Shown here in pieces: positions 22,219 through 34,359 of a stretch of DNA of 64,000 nucleotides (its first letter is position 1; the number at the start of each line of letters is the position of its first letter). Below the pieces are notes generated by a model. The model did no database searches, was not told where the DNA came from, and saw only the letters and a program-made list of their open reading frames with translations. This DNA comes from Symbiodinium natans (lineage: Eukaryota; Sar; Dinophyceae; Suessiales; Symbiodiniaceae), in the NCBI GenBank assembly GCA_905221605.1, contig CAJNDS010001202.1, forward strand, positions 569,354-633,353, written 5' to 3'. Position numbers and translations under genes: made by a program.

Positions 22219-22996
22219 ATACTGCCGTACACCTACTACCCTAAACTGTGCACGCCAAACCCTATACCCCATTTTAAAACTGGGGTTTGTAGGGTTTAGG
22301 GCATGGAGTGCGGTTACCTACCAAGAAAGGGGTTCAGGGTCTTGGCACGCAATTTTCGACATCCTGAAAAGGGTTTACTGACCAAAGGAAAGCCATAGGA
22401 TTGGGTGAGCCCCGTCAAGCCTAAACCGCAGTGTCTAGGCTAGCTGTGTTTTGTGGGTCCGGTGGGCAACCTAAAATCAAACTGTGTCGCACCGCCCTTC
22501 CTGCGCTCTCTAGACCCCAAAATGCAAAGGGTTCAGGGTTTAGGGCTTAAGGTTCTTCAGGGCCGAAACTGCACAATGGTTTTGGAACCCAGGGCAGGTG
22601 ATAGCTTCAAACCCTAACCCCGAGCACAGCTTGAACATCACATGACACAACACCCCGTCTAGCCACCCAAAACCAACATGAATTAGTTTAGGGTATGTCC
22701 GTAAGAACCTAAGAAACTTTTGGGTTCGCAATGTGAGGATGAAAGTATTCGGCTGTTGGGTACATCCTATACCTTTGTAATGCCCAAATCACTAAATTCT
22801 AACCCCCACAAAAACACACCCAACAATTTTGAGATCCAGGTCCTCGGACCCAAAACAGTGAACTCCCTTGAACCCGAACCCCCCCCCCCCCCCGCTTGCT
22901 GTCTATGAAAAGTTCAACATCCTTAAACCCTAAACCCTAAACCCTAAACCCTAAGCCCTGAACCCTGAACCCTGAACCTCCACACCCTAATCCCAC

Positions 22997-23040
22997 CTCG
23001 ACCAAGAGGCCCGCGGCCCCAGGAGCTCTGCCTTCAGCGC
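22997..23040 (-). CDS. exon candidate, unknown
   Basis: Reads ALKAELLGPRASWS between a TTCCAG acceptor and a GTGGGA donor on the minus strand. Both splice signals are canonical. No family can be called from 14 residues. Confidence 0.33.
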
Positions 23041-23486
23041 CTGGAAGCCAGGCATTGGTTTGGGGTAGTTGGGTTTAGGGTTTAGGGTTTAGGGTTTAGG
23101 GTTTAGGGTTTAGGGTTTCGTGTTTCGGGTTTCGCGTTTCGGGTTTCGGACAGATTGCGTGTTCAGATCAATATGCTTCGCACAACGGCTTTTCGGACTC
23201 TTGTTGACAGCGCAAGCTTTGGCGCAAGCTTCACCCTTCCAAGCAGCATTTCAATCTGTGCTTGACATTGATCTTATTGAGTCTCATGGGGTTTCTACGA
23301 CATGTCCAAGCAACAATAAACCCTATTGGATAGTGCCGCCTCGAACGGTGTAGGGTTTATGGATGAACGATTGGATTGTCAAAGGCTCCCCTTGAGCTTG
23401 GGGGTGCAAGAAGATGGCGAGCAACGGCGTGCTTCGCACACATCTGCGCAACGCAACAGCTCGCATACTACATGGGGCGCGTGCGC

Positions 23487-23885
23487 GACACATGCATGCA
23501 TCAGCTGCTAGAGTTCACACCTGCAGCATGGCATCAAGTACGCGCACCAGCTCTGCGCATACATCCGTCAGTGGTCTCGCGACAAGCCGGCGCCAACCAC
23601 AAGTTGTATATACATACCTGGCAAACATCAAAAGGACTTGCTGGCGTAGGCAAGTGAATCTCTGCATGCTACTAGACGCACATCATATGAGCATCAATTT
23701 GTTGCGCCAACCTGAAACCAGAACTCTGGTTTCAATCCGCGAATGTTCTGGAGTTCTGGAAAAAGTTGTCAATGCCTCTTCTGCGCGTTTTTGCCAGACA
23801 CAGGAAATTGCGGCAGTTCAGTGACTGAGAGCCGGGGTCGGGATGCTCCCGGCTTTCCCAGACGTGTGAGAGAGCCATCACGGAG
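23487..23885. repeat. duplicated segment, copy 1
   Basis: Shares an ordered series of matches with 26594-27210: CATGCATGCATCAGC, CCAACCACAAG, GAATCTCTGCATGCTAC, CAGAACTCTG, TTGCGGCAGTT and GGATGCTC. This copy has no telomeric units. It is open for 137 codons on + but shows no recognisable protein. Confidence 0.75.
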
Positions 23886-24254
23886 AAGTTGTCTTCAACC
23901 CATCTTGACATGACATGAATGCTAAGTGAATGTTTTGACGTGACAAGAATGTTGAAGTAATTGCTTCTGGGAGCCTTACATAGTCTTTTGCCCCTGTCGG
24001 CCTTAACCCCATGAACCCTAACAGCCCCAAACTTAAACCCATGCAACCTTTGCAAGGCCTTGCAGACGATAGCTAGCCACGATAACTAGCCATCAGAATA
24101 CCACCACTACCACCACGACTGCGGCTATTGCTCCCGTTCCTGCTCCTGCTTTGCTCCTACTGCTGCTCCAACTCCTACTTCTACCGCTGCCGCTACCGCT
24201 ACCACACAGCTACGACCGCAACCCTAGCGCCTCCTGCTGCTTTTGCCACACTGC

Positions 24255-24515
<261 letters not shown>

Positions 24516-24765
24516 GACGCACACAGACGACGACGGAAGGCCATGGTGGCCAGGGTTTAGGGTTTAGGGCTAGGGTTTAGGGTTTAGGGTTTAGGGTTTA
24601 GGGTCTAGGGTCTAGGGTTTAGGGTTTAGGGTTTCGGGTTTAGGGTTAGCCGGACGAACGTATTCCAATGAGCTTGCAGCATGCTGGAACAGAAGAATGT
24701 GGTGTAATTTAGGTCCTTATGGGACGGCATCATGAGCGGCAAGGGCTCGGGGTTTTAGGATATCG

Positions 24766-24880
24766 GGAGTTTGCGCGAAGTCCTGCAAGAAAACCTGGCG
24801 GAAACCTTTCGAGCTACTGCAAAGGCACGTGCAAGGGCATGTCCGAAATTGGGGGCTCCCCCCCCTTCAACCCCCCTGAC
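24766..24880 (+). CDS. exon candidate, helical
   Basis: Reads LREVLQENLAETFRATAKAR and then ARACPKLGAPPPS in an otherwise unique stretch. The downstream edge is not defined. No family recognised. Confidence 0.32.
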
Positions 24881-25258
24881 GCATCAGCTGTCGCAAGGCA
24901 TTCGACTGAACAGGGTGCCCTTTCAGATTGAAACCCAGATCACAAAACACCAAGAGCGGGCCCTCAACTCCAAACAGAACTGAACCAAAATCAGGCTCTG
25001 AAGCACAGCAGCAACACACATCGACGCGCCCATGCACAAAAAGAAGAACCTACACCCTGCTTGACGGTTCATGCACACCTACACGTAGTGCTTCCTGGAT
25101 CAAATGTCTAGTGCCAGGCAACGTGTAAGCCCTGGACCTTGAAACTAAACTTGCGCAGTGTACGAACCCCGGTAAACCCCCCCTAAACCCTAAACCCTAA
25201 ATCCCTAAACCCTAAACCCTAAACCCTAAATCCTAAACCCTAAACCCTAAACCTGTGC

Positions 25259-25329
25259 CTCTGCTGCTTCTGCTGTGACTGCAGTACCGATCACGGCGGG
25301 CCGCCAGGAGCGAAGCACGGTGGCCAAAT
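25259..25329 (-). CDS. exon candidate, helical
   Basis: The minus strand reads DLATVLRSWRPAVIGTAVTA then EAAE, from a GGAAG acceptor to a GC donor. The + strand is also open. Confidence 0.33.
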
Positions 25330-25760
25330 CTTCCAGGGGGTTTGGGGTTGAGGGCTTGCGGTTTAGGGTTTAGGGTTTAGGGTTGTGGGTTTACATAATT
25401 TCGGGTTGAGACTTTCGAGTTTAATAAGTGCGAATGTATACTCGGCCCCAAACCCAGAGAGCAAGAAATACACCTATGCAGTTGAGAGTAATCGTAGCTT
25501 AGTACAAGATTATAGGAATTGTATGCGAACAATAGTTATGGTAATTCTTTCGGCTCACGCAGTTTTGTTTGGGTATGGGGTTCCGAGATAATCAAAGCAC
25601 TTGCAAAAACAAAGGAGACTCCTGTGGGGTCTGCGTGTTGGAAGAGAATGCATGATCTGCTGATTCAAGGGAACCTAAACCCCAAAACAGGGCAATAAGG
25701 GCCTACTATGGCCTAGTCAAACCCTAAGGCCCCAAAACCAGGAAATCCTGAACCCTTAAC

Positions 25761-25869
25761 TAGACCCGGGAGTAGCCTAATTAGGAATAAAAAGGGTACC
25801 CTTTTTGGTTTTAGGGGGATTATCAGGGAACCCTAACCCTGAAAAAAAAAGGCCTACTCCCGGTCCTAG
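25761..25869. mobile_element. short inverted-repeat element, family A (best copy)
   Basis: Left end CTAGACCCGGGAGTAGCCTA and right end GGCCTACTCCCGGTCCTAG, nearly exact inverted repeats over about 18 bp. Confidence 0.8.
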
Positions 25870-26593
25870 TTAAATGTCCGAAAAATCTTCAACCCGAAGT
25901 TCTTGTAAGCCTAACATGGGACCCCAAATCTTAGGCTTTAAACTCTATGCACTGTTTAGGGTTTTGGGGTTTAGGCTTTAGGTTTAGGGTTTAGGGTTTA
26001 GGGTTTACGGACCTGATTCCTAAACCCTAAACCTTTTCTTCTACCACGCTGCGGCGTGGCCAACCCTAAGGCCGCTAAATCCCCAACCTGCAAGGGTTTA
26101 GGGTTTAGGGTTTAGGGTTTAGGGTTTAGGGTTTAGGGTTTAGGGTTTAGGGTTTAGGGTTCTAAGCTAATGGGTTCAGGGGCTTAAGGTTGATGAGTCT
26201 ATGAGCTTATGGGTTTAGGGTGTCTAAGGTTTCTAGAATGAACCCAAGTACCCTAGACCCTAAACCCTAAACCCTAAACCCGTGAATGTTTCACCCCCCA
26301 GCTCCCCAAGCTCGAAACTGTAAACCTTCAAACTCCTAGCTCCAAAGCCACAAGCCTCCCAGCCCCTAAACCCCAAAGATTATATTTCAACCCTGAGCCG
26401 CCCTTAACCCTGTAAATACCCCTTCGACCCTAAGCAACTCCTCAACCCTGAACGCACAGCTGCCAAAGCATAAGCCATCAGCCCCAAGAGATTGGGCTAT
26501 CTGTGCCCAAAACAGAGTTATGAATCCAGCGCAACAACAGGCTGGCTGCAACGTCTGAGCAACGGCTTTAGGGTTTAGGGTTGTGGCAAGAGT

Positions 26594-26689
26594 GAGACAT
26601 GCATGCATCAGCCGCTAGAGTAGAGCTCACACCAGCATCATCGCGTCCGTCCCTGGATTCGCGACAACCAACCACAAGGTGTATATGCA

Positions 26690-26721
<32 letters not shown>

Positions 26722-27210
26722 CATATATATATACATGTATATGTACATGTGCATGTACATGTATATGTATATGTGTATATATATATATATGTATATACAA
26801 TATGGCTGGGGTATTTAGGGCACCCAACCGCCAATGATTGCAAAGAGCGGCTTGAAGGCTGGCAAAAGGCTTGACAAACCTCAAACGGATTTAGGGTTTA
26901 GGGTTTAGGGTTCATATGAGACTGAATCTCTGCATGCTACCTGGCACACCTCTCTGAGCACGAATCTCTTGCGCCAAGCTGAAACAAGAACTCTGCGTGC
27001 AATCCAGCATCCTGAGAGCACCCTACTTAAACCCTAAACAACCCTAAGCGCTAAACCATGAACTCCTTAAACCCTAAAGCCTAAATCGCCATTTCCTCCT
27101 CGCCTGGGTTCCAGGACGATTTGCGGCAGTTAACGTGAGGAAGGACCATGGGTCAGGATGCTCTCGCGACTCCCAGCTATGGGACACGTGTAGATGATCG
27201 AGTCATCAGC
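26594..27210. repeat. duplicated segment, copy 2, interrupted
   Basis: Diverged copy of 23487-23885. It carries extra AT/GT simple repeat (26690-26800) and two extra telomere-like stretches, at 26889-26911 and about 27027-27086. Confidence 0.75.
26690..26800. repeat. (AT)n/(GT)n simple repeat
   Basis: Mixed TATA, TACATG and GTATAT repeats, largely self-complementary. Confidence 0.92.
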
Positions 27211-28011
27211 CCAAGGCAACTCGGCGTCATTCAGGTTTTGGGTTTAGGGTTTAGGGCTTAGGCTTTAGGCCCAAAATTCAAATTCCCTATAACCCCAGAC
27301 CTCAAAACCCTCAACTCCCTAGCCTACACCCTAATCCCAGACCGTCCCAGACCCCAAACCCAAAAACCCCAAACCCCTATACCCCAAGACGCCTAAACCC
27401 TAAACCCTAAACCCTAAACCCTAAACCCTAAACCCTAAACCCTAAACTCCCAAGGTCCCAAGCCTAAAAAGAAGAGGGGAGCCTGAGCCACCGGAGTTCA
27501 GGGCTGCCAGCAGCCTGGTTTAGGGTTTAGGGTTTAGGGTTTAGGGTTTAGGGTTTAGGGTTTAGGGTTTAGGGTTAGGGGCAGGGTACTTCGAGTTTCG
27601 GGGTTGAAGGAATGAGTTTAGATTTGCTTTAGGTCCGTGGTTTTACTGTCACTTTTCAGGCACCATGGTGCCCTGGCCCATGTACATAAATTTTGGGCCC
27701 TGGACCGACTACATGGGACCCCCTTTGAGACCAAAGTTTAGAGAACTAGATTAGGGCCCCTTGGATCCCCTATAGAGTACGGCACCTTATAAAAAGGGAT
27801 CCCCAAAAGGGGACCCTTGTTTAGAGAACTACCCTTGTTGTCTCATTACATGGACCCTTTTGGGGTATGGTTTCTGTGCATAAGGCTTCCGTTGTTGCAA
27901 GGGGGAGATGCCGAGCGTAAGAAGGCACAGGGGCCAACTGCAGCGGCTTATAGACCCTCCTAAACCCAAAATCCTAAACCCTAAGCCCTAAACCCTATAA
28001 ACCTTTCACAG

Positions 28012-28056
28012 GAAAGCTCAGCGGGGGCCTGCAGGGGGCCTCGGCTACCGACACAG
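28012..28056 (+). CDS. exon candidate with strong splice sites
   Basis: Reads KLSGGLQGASATDT between TTCACAG and GTGAGAGG, the best canonical donor in this part of the window. Unknown product. Confidence 0.42.
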
Positions 28057-28679
28057 GTGAGAGGAGCGACGCACGGGTTTCGGGTTAGAAGTGTGCTGGT
28101 TCTTAGCAGGGTGCGAGGGACTTAGGTGCTTGGCATGCTAACCCTATACCCTGAACCCTGAACCCTATACTGAACCCTAAACCCTAAACCCTAAACCCTA
28201 AACCCTAAGCCCTAAGCCCTAAGCCCTAAACCCTAAACCCTAAACCCTCAACCCTAAACCCTAAACCCCACTCCTTTTCCTAAATCGTGCCGTCTTGGAG
28301 CTGCTGTCGGAAGGCGCCGTGACTTGGGCAGCTGGATGTGCCTCCGGCGCCTCGTTGGGATGACAGATGGGTTTAGAGTTTAGGGTGTAGGGTTTAGGGT
28401 TTAGGGTTTAGGGTTTAGGGTTTAGGGTTTGGGGTTTGGGGTTTAGGGTTTAGGGTTTAGGGGTTAGGGTTTGGGGTTTAGGGTTTAGGGTTTGGGGTTT
28501 GGGGGTTTAGGGTTTAGGGTTTAGGGTGTAGGGTGTAAGGAGGGCGATATATTGGGAATCTGTGGCTTTGTCCCCATGAAAAGTTGTCTGTGACCTTGCT
28601 TATCACTACCCATGACCCCAGAAACAAGACTGGAGGGTGTCCAGTTTAGGGTCTAGCGCGCAAAGGGCGGGGGTGGAGG

Positions 28680-29150
28680 GGGAGAGGAGCCCCTAAACCC
28701 TAAACCCTACTGAAACCCTGCTGAGACCCTACTGAAACCCTCCCGAAACCCTACTGAAACCCTAAAACCCAAACCCCTTAACCTCAACTCCTGAACTACA
28801 AGACTCATACATCCTGAACCCTAAACCCTAAAACCCTGAAAGCCCGAAAGCCCTAAACCCTGAAGCCTTTAAACCCCTACAAAACAAAAAGTCCCAAAAG
28901 CCTAAACCCTAAAAAACAAATACAGCTCTACAGCCCCCCATAGCCCTAAACTCTAAACCCCTAAAATGCTAAAAACCCTGAAGCCCTAAAGCCCTAAACC
29001 CTCAAACGCTAAAACCCTAAATCCTAAAACCCCAAAAACGGAGAAAAAACCCTTAACCCTGAAACCCTCCCTAAAACCCTAAAGCCCTGAAACCCAAAAA
29101 GCCGGAAGACGCTAAAACCCGAAAGTCCTAAAAACCCTAAAAAACCACGC
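28680..29150. other. degenerate CCCTAAA-like DNA, no gene seen
   Basis: ACTGAAACCCT, AAACCCTGAAGCC and similar words, clearly derived from the telomeric unit but too diverged to form clean blocks. Similar stretches occur at 7.6-8.0, 30.0-30.3 and 46.2-46.9 kb. Confidence 0.7.
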
Positions 29151-29190
29151 CTCGGCTGAGGGATTGGCTTTTGGGCATGAGGGCCTTCGA

Positions 29191-29485
29191 CTCCACGATC
29201 CGCGGCGCCTTTCCAGAGGCACGTTGTGGCTGCCTCTGCCTTCGGAACGATGCCAGGCTCGATGCTCGGCGCCTTCGGCGGGGCGACGCCAGGCGCCTTC
29301 GACGCCACGCCAGGCGGCCAGGCGCCTTCGCAGGGGCCGAGTGGCGTCTTCGGATGGCCACAACTCGCCTTGGCTATTTGCCAAGCTCTCGAACTACTGG
29401 CGATGCTGGCCGTGGCCCTTCTTCTTATGCACTGCCGTGACATCACTGAGCTTCCAGGCGGTTCTGGAGCTGGGCAGAAGTGCGG
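29191..29485. CDS. Gly/Pro-rich coding island, strand uncertain
   Basis: A GC-rich island open in several frames. On + it reads a degenerate repeat, MPGSMLGAFGGATPGAFDAT, and then a hydrophobic span, LALAICQALELLAMLAVALL. On - it reads Pro/Ala/Lys-rich sequence. The internal GGCGCCTTCG repeats explain why many frames stay open. A minus-strand signal-peptide exon lies 1 kb away at 30.5 kb, so either strand is possible. Confidence 0.35.
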
Positions 29486-29540
29486 TTTAGGGTTTGGGGT
29501 TTTGAGCCCTAAGTCGGGTACAAACGGCCTAAGATCTAGA

Positions 29541-29648
29541 TTGGGATGCTCCCCCTTAGGCTACCAGTCCTTCGTAGGGATTATAGTAGGGAGGGGGGGG
29601 TACTATCATCCATATGAAGGACTCATAGGTTAGGGGGGAACATCCCAA
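29541..29648. mobile_element. short inverted-repeat element, family E
   Basis: Ends TTGGGATGCTCCCCCTTAG and GGGGGAACATCCCAA. The core carries GTCCTTCGTAGGGATTATAG. Other copies are at 31860-31944, 48391-48482 and 54161-54243. Confidence 0.75.
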
Positions 29649-29850
29649 GGTCTAGGTAGGAACTTGCAAACATCACACCCAAAACCCTAAACCCTGAACC
29701 CTAAACCCTAAACCCTAAACCCTAAGCCCTAAACCCTAAACCCTAAACCTTAAACCCTGACCGCTCCCAAGAATCCCACACCCAAAATCGCAACTCCCAA
29801 GAGTCCTAACCTCCAAGCAAAAAACAACTACGGTCCAACACCATAAATAC

Positions 29851-29946
29851 CCTAAACCCTAAACCCTAAACCCTAAACCCTAAACCCTAAACCCTAAACC
29901 CTAAACCCTAAACCCTAAACCCTAAACCCTAAACCCTAAACCCTAA
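29851..29946. repeat. CCCTAAA block
   Basis: About 13 perfect C-rich units. Confidence 0.95.
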
Positions 29947-30507
29947 CCTACTCCACCGAGAGACCGAACAGCCCCAAAGACTCAGACGCCTGAAGCCTCA
30001 GAGCCCTAAACAGCCCCCACCCTAAAGAACCCGAAGAGTCCGAACCCTAAACCCTAAACGCCTAAACCCCTAAACCCTAAACCCCTAAACTCTAAACCCT
30101 CAACCCCAAACCCCCAACCCTAAGTACCCTAAACTCCATACACCCCCTTGTAAAACCAGATGTACCCGAGACACCCCAAACCCGACTACCCAAGAGACCC
30201 TAAAACCCGAAATACCCTAGACACCCTAAACCCCAAACGCTAAACCCTAAAGCCTAAACGCCACAAATACCCTTTAACACCCTCAACAATCCTAACTCAG
30301 CCTGAATCTCGGAAACCCTGGCTCCCGGGAGTAACCTACAGAAAAAAAGAGGTTTATAAGGGCGTTAGGGTTTAGGGTTGTAATTTGCGTGCAGGGTATG
30401 GGAGGCTAGGGTTGGGTGAGGGGCGGGGCTTAGGGTAGCACAGGGAAAAACGGGTTTGGGGTTTAGGGCTTGGAACAGCCCAGTAAGCCCAAAACCCGGT
30501 AAGCCCT

Positions 30508-30567
30508 AAAAGCCAAGGCGCGGAGGGAGAGCAGTAGAACAAACACTGATGTGATCCATCTTCCCAT
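30508..30567 (-). CDS. possible first exon with signal peptide
   Basis: The minus-strand ATG opens MGRWITSVFVLLLSLRALA, a good signal peptide: short basic start, hydrophobic core, A-L-A. The frame continues to a likely GC donor near the low end. Downstream exons are not identified with confidence. Confidence 0.38.
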
Positions 30568-31028
30568 CGGTTGCTTCGGCGGGTTTGGGTCTTCAGTGGT
30601 TTTAGGGTTTAGGGTTTGGGTCTAGGGTTTAGGGTTTGGGGCTTAAGGATCTGAGACTTTAGGTTTTTCAGGTTCAGGGCTTAGGGGCTTCAGGCTTCAG
30701 GGGCTCAAAGGGTTTAGGGCTGTAGGGTCCAAGAAGCGGGAGACCTCCGGGGCTTAGGGTTTAGGGTTTAGGGCTTAGGGTTTAGGGTTAGGGCTAAGGC
30801 TTATACGATGTGCGTGGGGGTGTGTTCAGGGTCGAGCTGCAGGTAGGGTTCGAGGGTCTGGGGCGTGTGGTGTAGTTTAAGCTGTAGGGGTTGAGGGTGC
30901 AACTAGGGACGTGCAGGGTGCAGGAAGTTTTCGGGCGTGAGACTCAGGGTACAGGGGTTTGAGGTTTATAGAGGGTCTAAGGTTCAGGGTTCGAGGTTTA
31001 GGGTTTAGGGTTTAGGGTTTAGGGCTTC

Positions 31029-31074
31029 GGCTTAGAGAGGTCATGGCCTTGACGGCTTCGGTGCGTGCGGAGAA
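31029..31074 (-). CDS. exon candidate, unknown
   Basis: Reads FSARTEAVKAMTSLS from a CCTCAG acceptor to a GA donor on the minus strand. Too short to identify. Confidence 0.33.
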
Positions 31075-31859
31075 CTGAGGCGCGACGCGCCGCTCACTTA
31101 ACCAAAGCCCTCACAACCCTAAAACATCCTAAAACCCTAAAACCCTTAAACCCTAAAACCCTAAAACCCTAAAAACCCTAAAACCCTAAAACCCTAAAAC
31201 CCCTAAAACCCTAAAACCCTAAAACCCTAAAACCCTAAACCTCTTAAACCCTTAAACCCTAAACCCCAAAGCCCTTAATAGCCCCTCCCCCTTAAACCCT
31301 GAAGAACCCCTGAACCCCTAAACCCTTATCCCCCCCCCCCCCTTCTCTCTTCCCGAAAACCCTCAAAGGCAAACCCTAGAGCCGGTTCAGGGCTAAGGGT
31401 TTACGGCTTAGGGTGTAGGGTTTAGGGTTTAGGGACGAGCTAAGCCCCAAACACCAAATCTCAATCCCCAAAACCCAAAACCCTAAACCCTCCCACCCTC
31501 GCACAAAGAATCTTCTCGACGCAATTGCGTGTGTTTTGTCGGTAGGACCCCCCCAATATGATCCTGGGAACCCCCAAACCCCAAGCCCAAAACCCTAAAC
31601 CCCAAACCGCAAACCCGAAACCCTAAACCCTAAACCCCAAACCCTAAACCCCAAACCCTAAACCCTAAACCCTGAACCCTAACCACCCCCCCCCCCCCCC
31701 CCGGGTCTGAGGCCCCTTGAAGACATACAACCTTAAGCCCCAAACCCGAAGCACGAAACGCGAAGCCTTAGACAACTAAGCTAGGGACTGGCGTTTTAGG
31801 GTTTAGGGTTTAGGGTTTAGGGTTTAGGGTTTAGGGTTTAGGGTTTAGGGTTTAGGACG

Positions 31860-31944
31860 TTGGGATGGTCCCCCCCCTTACAGCCCTTAATCGGGATTAT
31901 AGTACCCCCTACTATCATTCCTGGTAGTATAAGGGGACCATCCC
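31860..31944. mobile_element. short inverted-repeat element, family E
   Basis: TTGGGATGGTCCCCCCCTTA to GGGGACCATCCC, with the shared core CCCTTAATCGGGATTATAG. It follows a TTTAGGG block directly. Confidence 0.7.
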
Positions 31945-32462
31945 GCCCTTAACCCCTCAATCCAATACCCCCCTTGAGCCCTGTGCGCTTTGAGGGCTAA
32001 GAACTTCGAAAGAATCCTGAAACCTCTTCCCCAAAATCCGAAACCTCTTGCGCCCCAAACCCTAAAATCCAAACCCTAAACCCTAAATCCTAAACCCCAA
32101 ACCCCAAACCCTGAACCTTACTTAAATCGTAAACCCTAAATCCTAATAAGCTTTGAGCCCCATGTCCCTTGAGACTCAAGTTCCTTGAAGCCCCAAGGTC
32201 CTTCAACCGGAAGTTCCAAAACTGCACCCGTCCAATGATTGCTACCTAGGGATTAGGGTTGAGGGATTACGGTTGAGGGCTCATGCTTGCGATCCTCATG
32301 AACTATGGTGTGGCTTTCTTGGGGGAGGGGGGTTAGGCTTTAAGAAGCGTAGTTTAGGGTCTGGGGTCTAAGGTCTAGGGTTTAGGGTTAATTGCAGTGC
32401 TCTGGAATCGTTAGGGTTGAGGGCTCCAGACTAGCGTTCATTTCGGGCATTTTGTATTCCAG

Positions 32463-32504
32463 GATCAGCTGAATGATACGACGACTCTAGACGTGGAAAA
32501 CAAG
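32463..32504 (+). CDS. exon candidate, unknown
   Basis: Fourteen codons, DQLNDTTTLDVENK, from a TTCCAG acceptor to a GA donor. Reading on instead gives a TAA stop two codons later, so it could be a terminal exon. Confidence 0.35.
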
Positions 32505-32848
32505 GATCTTTAATCGCCTTTCAGGCACTGAACCCTAAACCCTAAACGCTAAACCCTAAACCCTAAACCCTAAACCCTAAACCCTAAACCCTAAACCCTA
32601 AACCCTAAACCCTAACCCTAAATCCTAGTCCCTGTTTCTCTTTGGGGTTGTTGGGGGGTGCACGAAAGCAAATCCTAGCATCCCAGGGCCTGAGGTTGTT
32701 TAGGGTTTAGGGTTTAGGGTTTAGGGTTTAGGGTTTAGGGTTTAGGGTTTAGGGTTTAGGAAGCCAGGCCTTGCATGGCTTCATTGATTGTTTGTCTTCT
32801 TGGGCTTTCTGGGTTTTGGGCCTTCTCGGGCTTTGTAGGCTTAGTAGC

Positions 32849-32945
32849 TTGGGGTTTAGGGTTTAGGGTTTAGGGTTTAGGGTTTAGGGTTTAGGGTTTA
32901 GGGTTTAGGGTTTAGGGTTTAGGGTTTAGGGTTTAGGGTTTAGGG
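32849..32945. repeat. TTTAGGG block
   Basis: About 13 perfect units. A second block of about eight units lies at 32699-32759. Confidence 0.95.
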
Positions 32946-33027
32946 TTACGGGCTTCAGGGGGTTTAAGTCTTAGGGTTAAGGGCTTTGCAGCTTAGCGGA
33001 CTAGTTCCTACTCTCAAGGGAGGGCAC

Positions 33028-33116
33028 GCGTTGCAGGTGGAGACGTAGACCATGTCGAAGATCACCACGCCAAGGCGGACAATGATGGAGGCCTTTGAGG
33101 TTTTTCTGAGGCCCAC
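33028..33116 (-). CDS. exon candidate, membrane-like segment
   Basis: The minus strand reads VGLRKTSKASIIVRLGVVIF then DMVYVSTCN, a hydrophobic stretch with basic flank typical of a membrane span. CCCAAG acceptor; GC or GT donor. The opposite strand is broken by stops, so the strand call is fairly good. Family unknown. Confidence 0.48.
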
Positions 33117-33550
33117 CTTGGGCTTGGGGCTTTAGGCTTTAGGGTTTAGGCTTTAGGGTTTAGAGTTGAGGGTTTGCGTACCCATTGCTATAAAGAACAT
33201 AACCAGACCAAGATAGTCACGGGTGTTGAGAGTCTAGGCCGCAGACTTCAGCGTATAGGGTCAAGCCACAAGACTTGGCAACCCACCCCTAGATCCTACA
33301 CCCCCAAAACTAGCCTGATCAGCCCTAGGCTGCGAATCCTTTAGGGTTTAGGGTTTAGGGTTTAGGGTTTAGGGTTTAGGGTTTAGGGTTTAGGGTTTAG
33401 GGTTTAGGGTTTAGGGTACCCTGAGCCCCAAAGCCCTAAAAGCCTTAAGATGCCCCCAAGCCTAGATAGATGCCGCAGGGGTTAGTTCTGCTTGTTTGGG
33501 CAATTCGGCCTAATTAGGTTTCTAGACTTGTAGAGAAGGACAAACGGGGA

Positions 33551-33886
33551 ATGATCCTGCCCTCGAATATACGAGACATCAGGAAAACCAACAAGCGCGC
33601 AGCGCTCGCACGGCTAGAGAAGTGTGGCCGCGTGAGCCCCACAAACACCCAAATCTATCGACTTCGATTCAAGCCCACTCAGACGCGTGATGGCCCTAAA
33701 CCCTTCAAGCCTGCACCCCAAATCCTAACCCAAACCCAGCGCACATTTTTTAAACCTCATGCGCACGAAAGCAGCATGTCCTGGCTGACAAACTTACTCC
33801 AGAAATCTCTCCGATGCCACGGTTGTCAGTCCCGAATTGTTTTTGCTACCCGCTTCAGGCTTACGCAGGGGCCTTGCCTTCTTTGA
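33551..33886 (+). CDS. open frame, 111 codons, unknown
   Basis: ATG to TGA in a unique stretch, beginning MILPSNIRDIRKTNKRAALA. Basic, no recognisable domain. An AG sits just upstream, so it may be a terminal exon or a chance frame. Confidence 0.28.
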   Translation: MILPSNIRDIRKTNKRAALARLEKCGRVSPTNTQIYRLRFKPTQTRDGPKPFKPAPQILTQTQRTFFKPHAHESSMSWLTNLLQKSLRCHGCQSRIVFATRFRLTQGPCLL

Positions 33887-34272
33887 GGGGGAGATGGAAG
33901 GGCCTCAAAGGCCTGGAGGACGTGGAGTTCTCATAACCCTAAACCCTGAACCCTAAACCCTAAACCCTAAACCCTAAACCCTAAACCCTAACCCTAAACC
34001 CTAAACCCAAACCGTAAACCCTAAACCCTGAACCCTACATCTCCGAAGCCCAAGCTTGAAGACTCAGCCATAAATGAGGCTCCGAGTGGCGCTGTGTACT
34101 GTGTGTTGGGGGGTTGTCGGCTTTCGGATCAAGGGCTTTAGGGTTAGGGTTTAGGGTTTAGGGTTTGGGGTTTAGGGTTTGGGGTTTAAGGTTTAGGGTT
34201 TGGGGTTTAGGGTTTGGGGTTTGAGGTTTAGCCCCGCACCTTCAACGGGATGCTGAGCGGTAAGCCCTAAAC

Positions 34273-34359
34273 CAGCTAGCACCCGTAAGGTGGTACACAT
34301 CGTAAGTAGTGTTCCCATGACGTTCACCGAAAGAGGCCCTATATGAACATGCCCTACGG
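34273..34359 (-). CDS. exon candidate, membrane-like segment
   Basis: The minus strand reads VGHVHIGPLSVNVMGTLLTM then CTTLRVLA between GCAGAG and a GT donor that opens a GGTTTAGGGC repeat unit. With 33028-33116 and an open minus island at 34880-34922 (LLDPASWAGVVGGVL) it could form a membrane protein gene, but the phases do not all connect. Confidence 0.4.
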
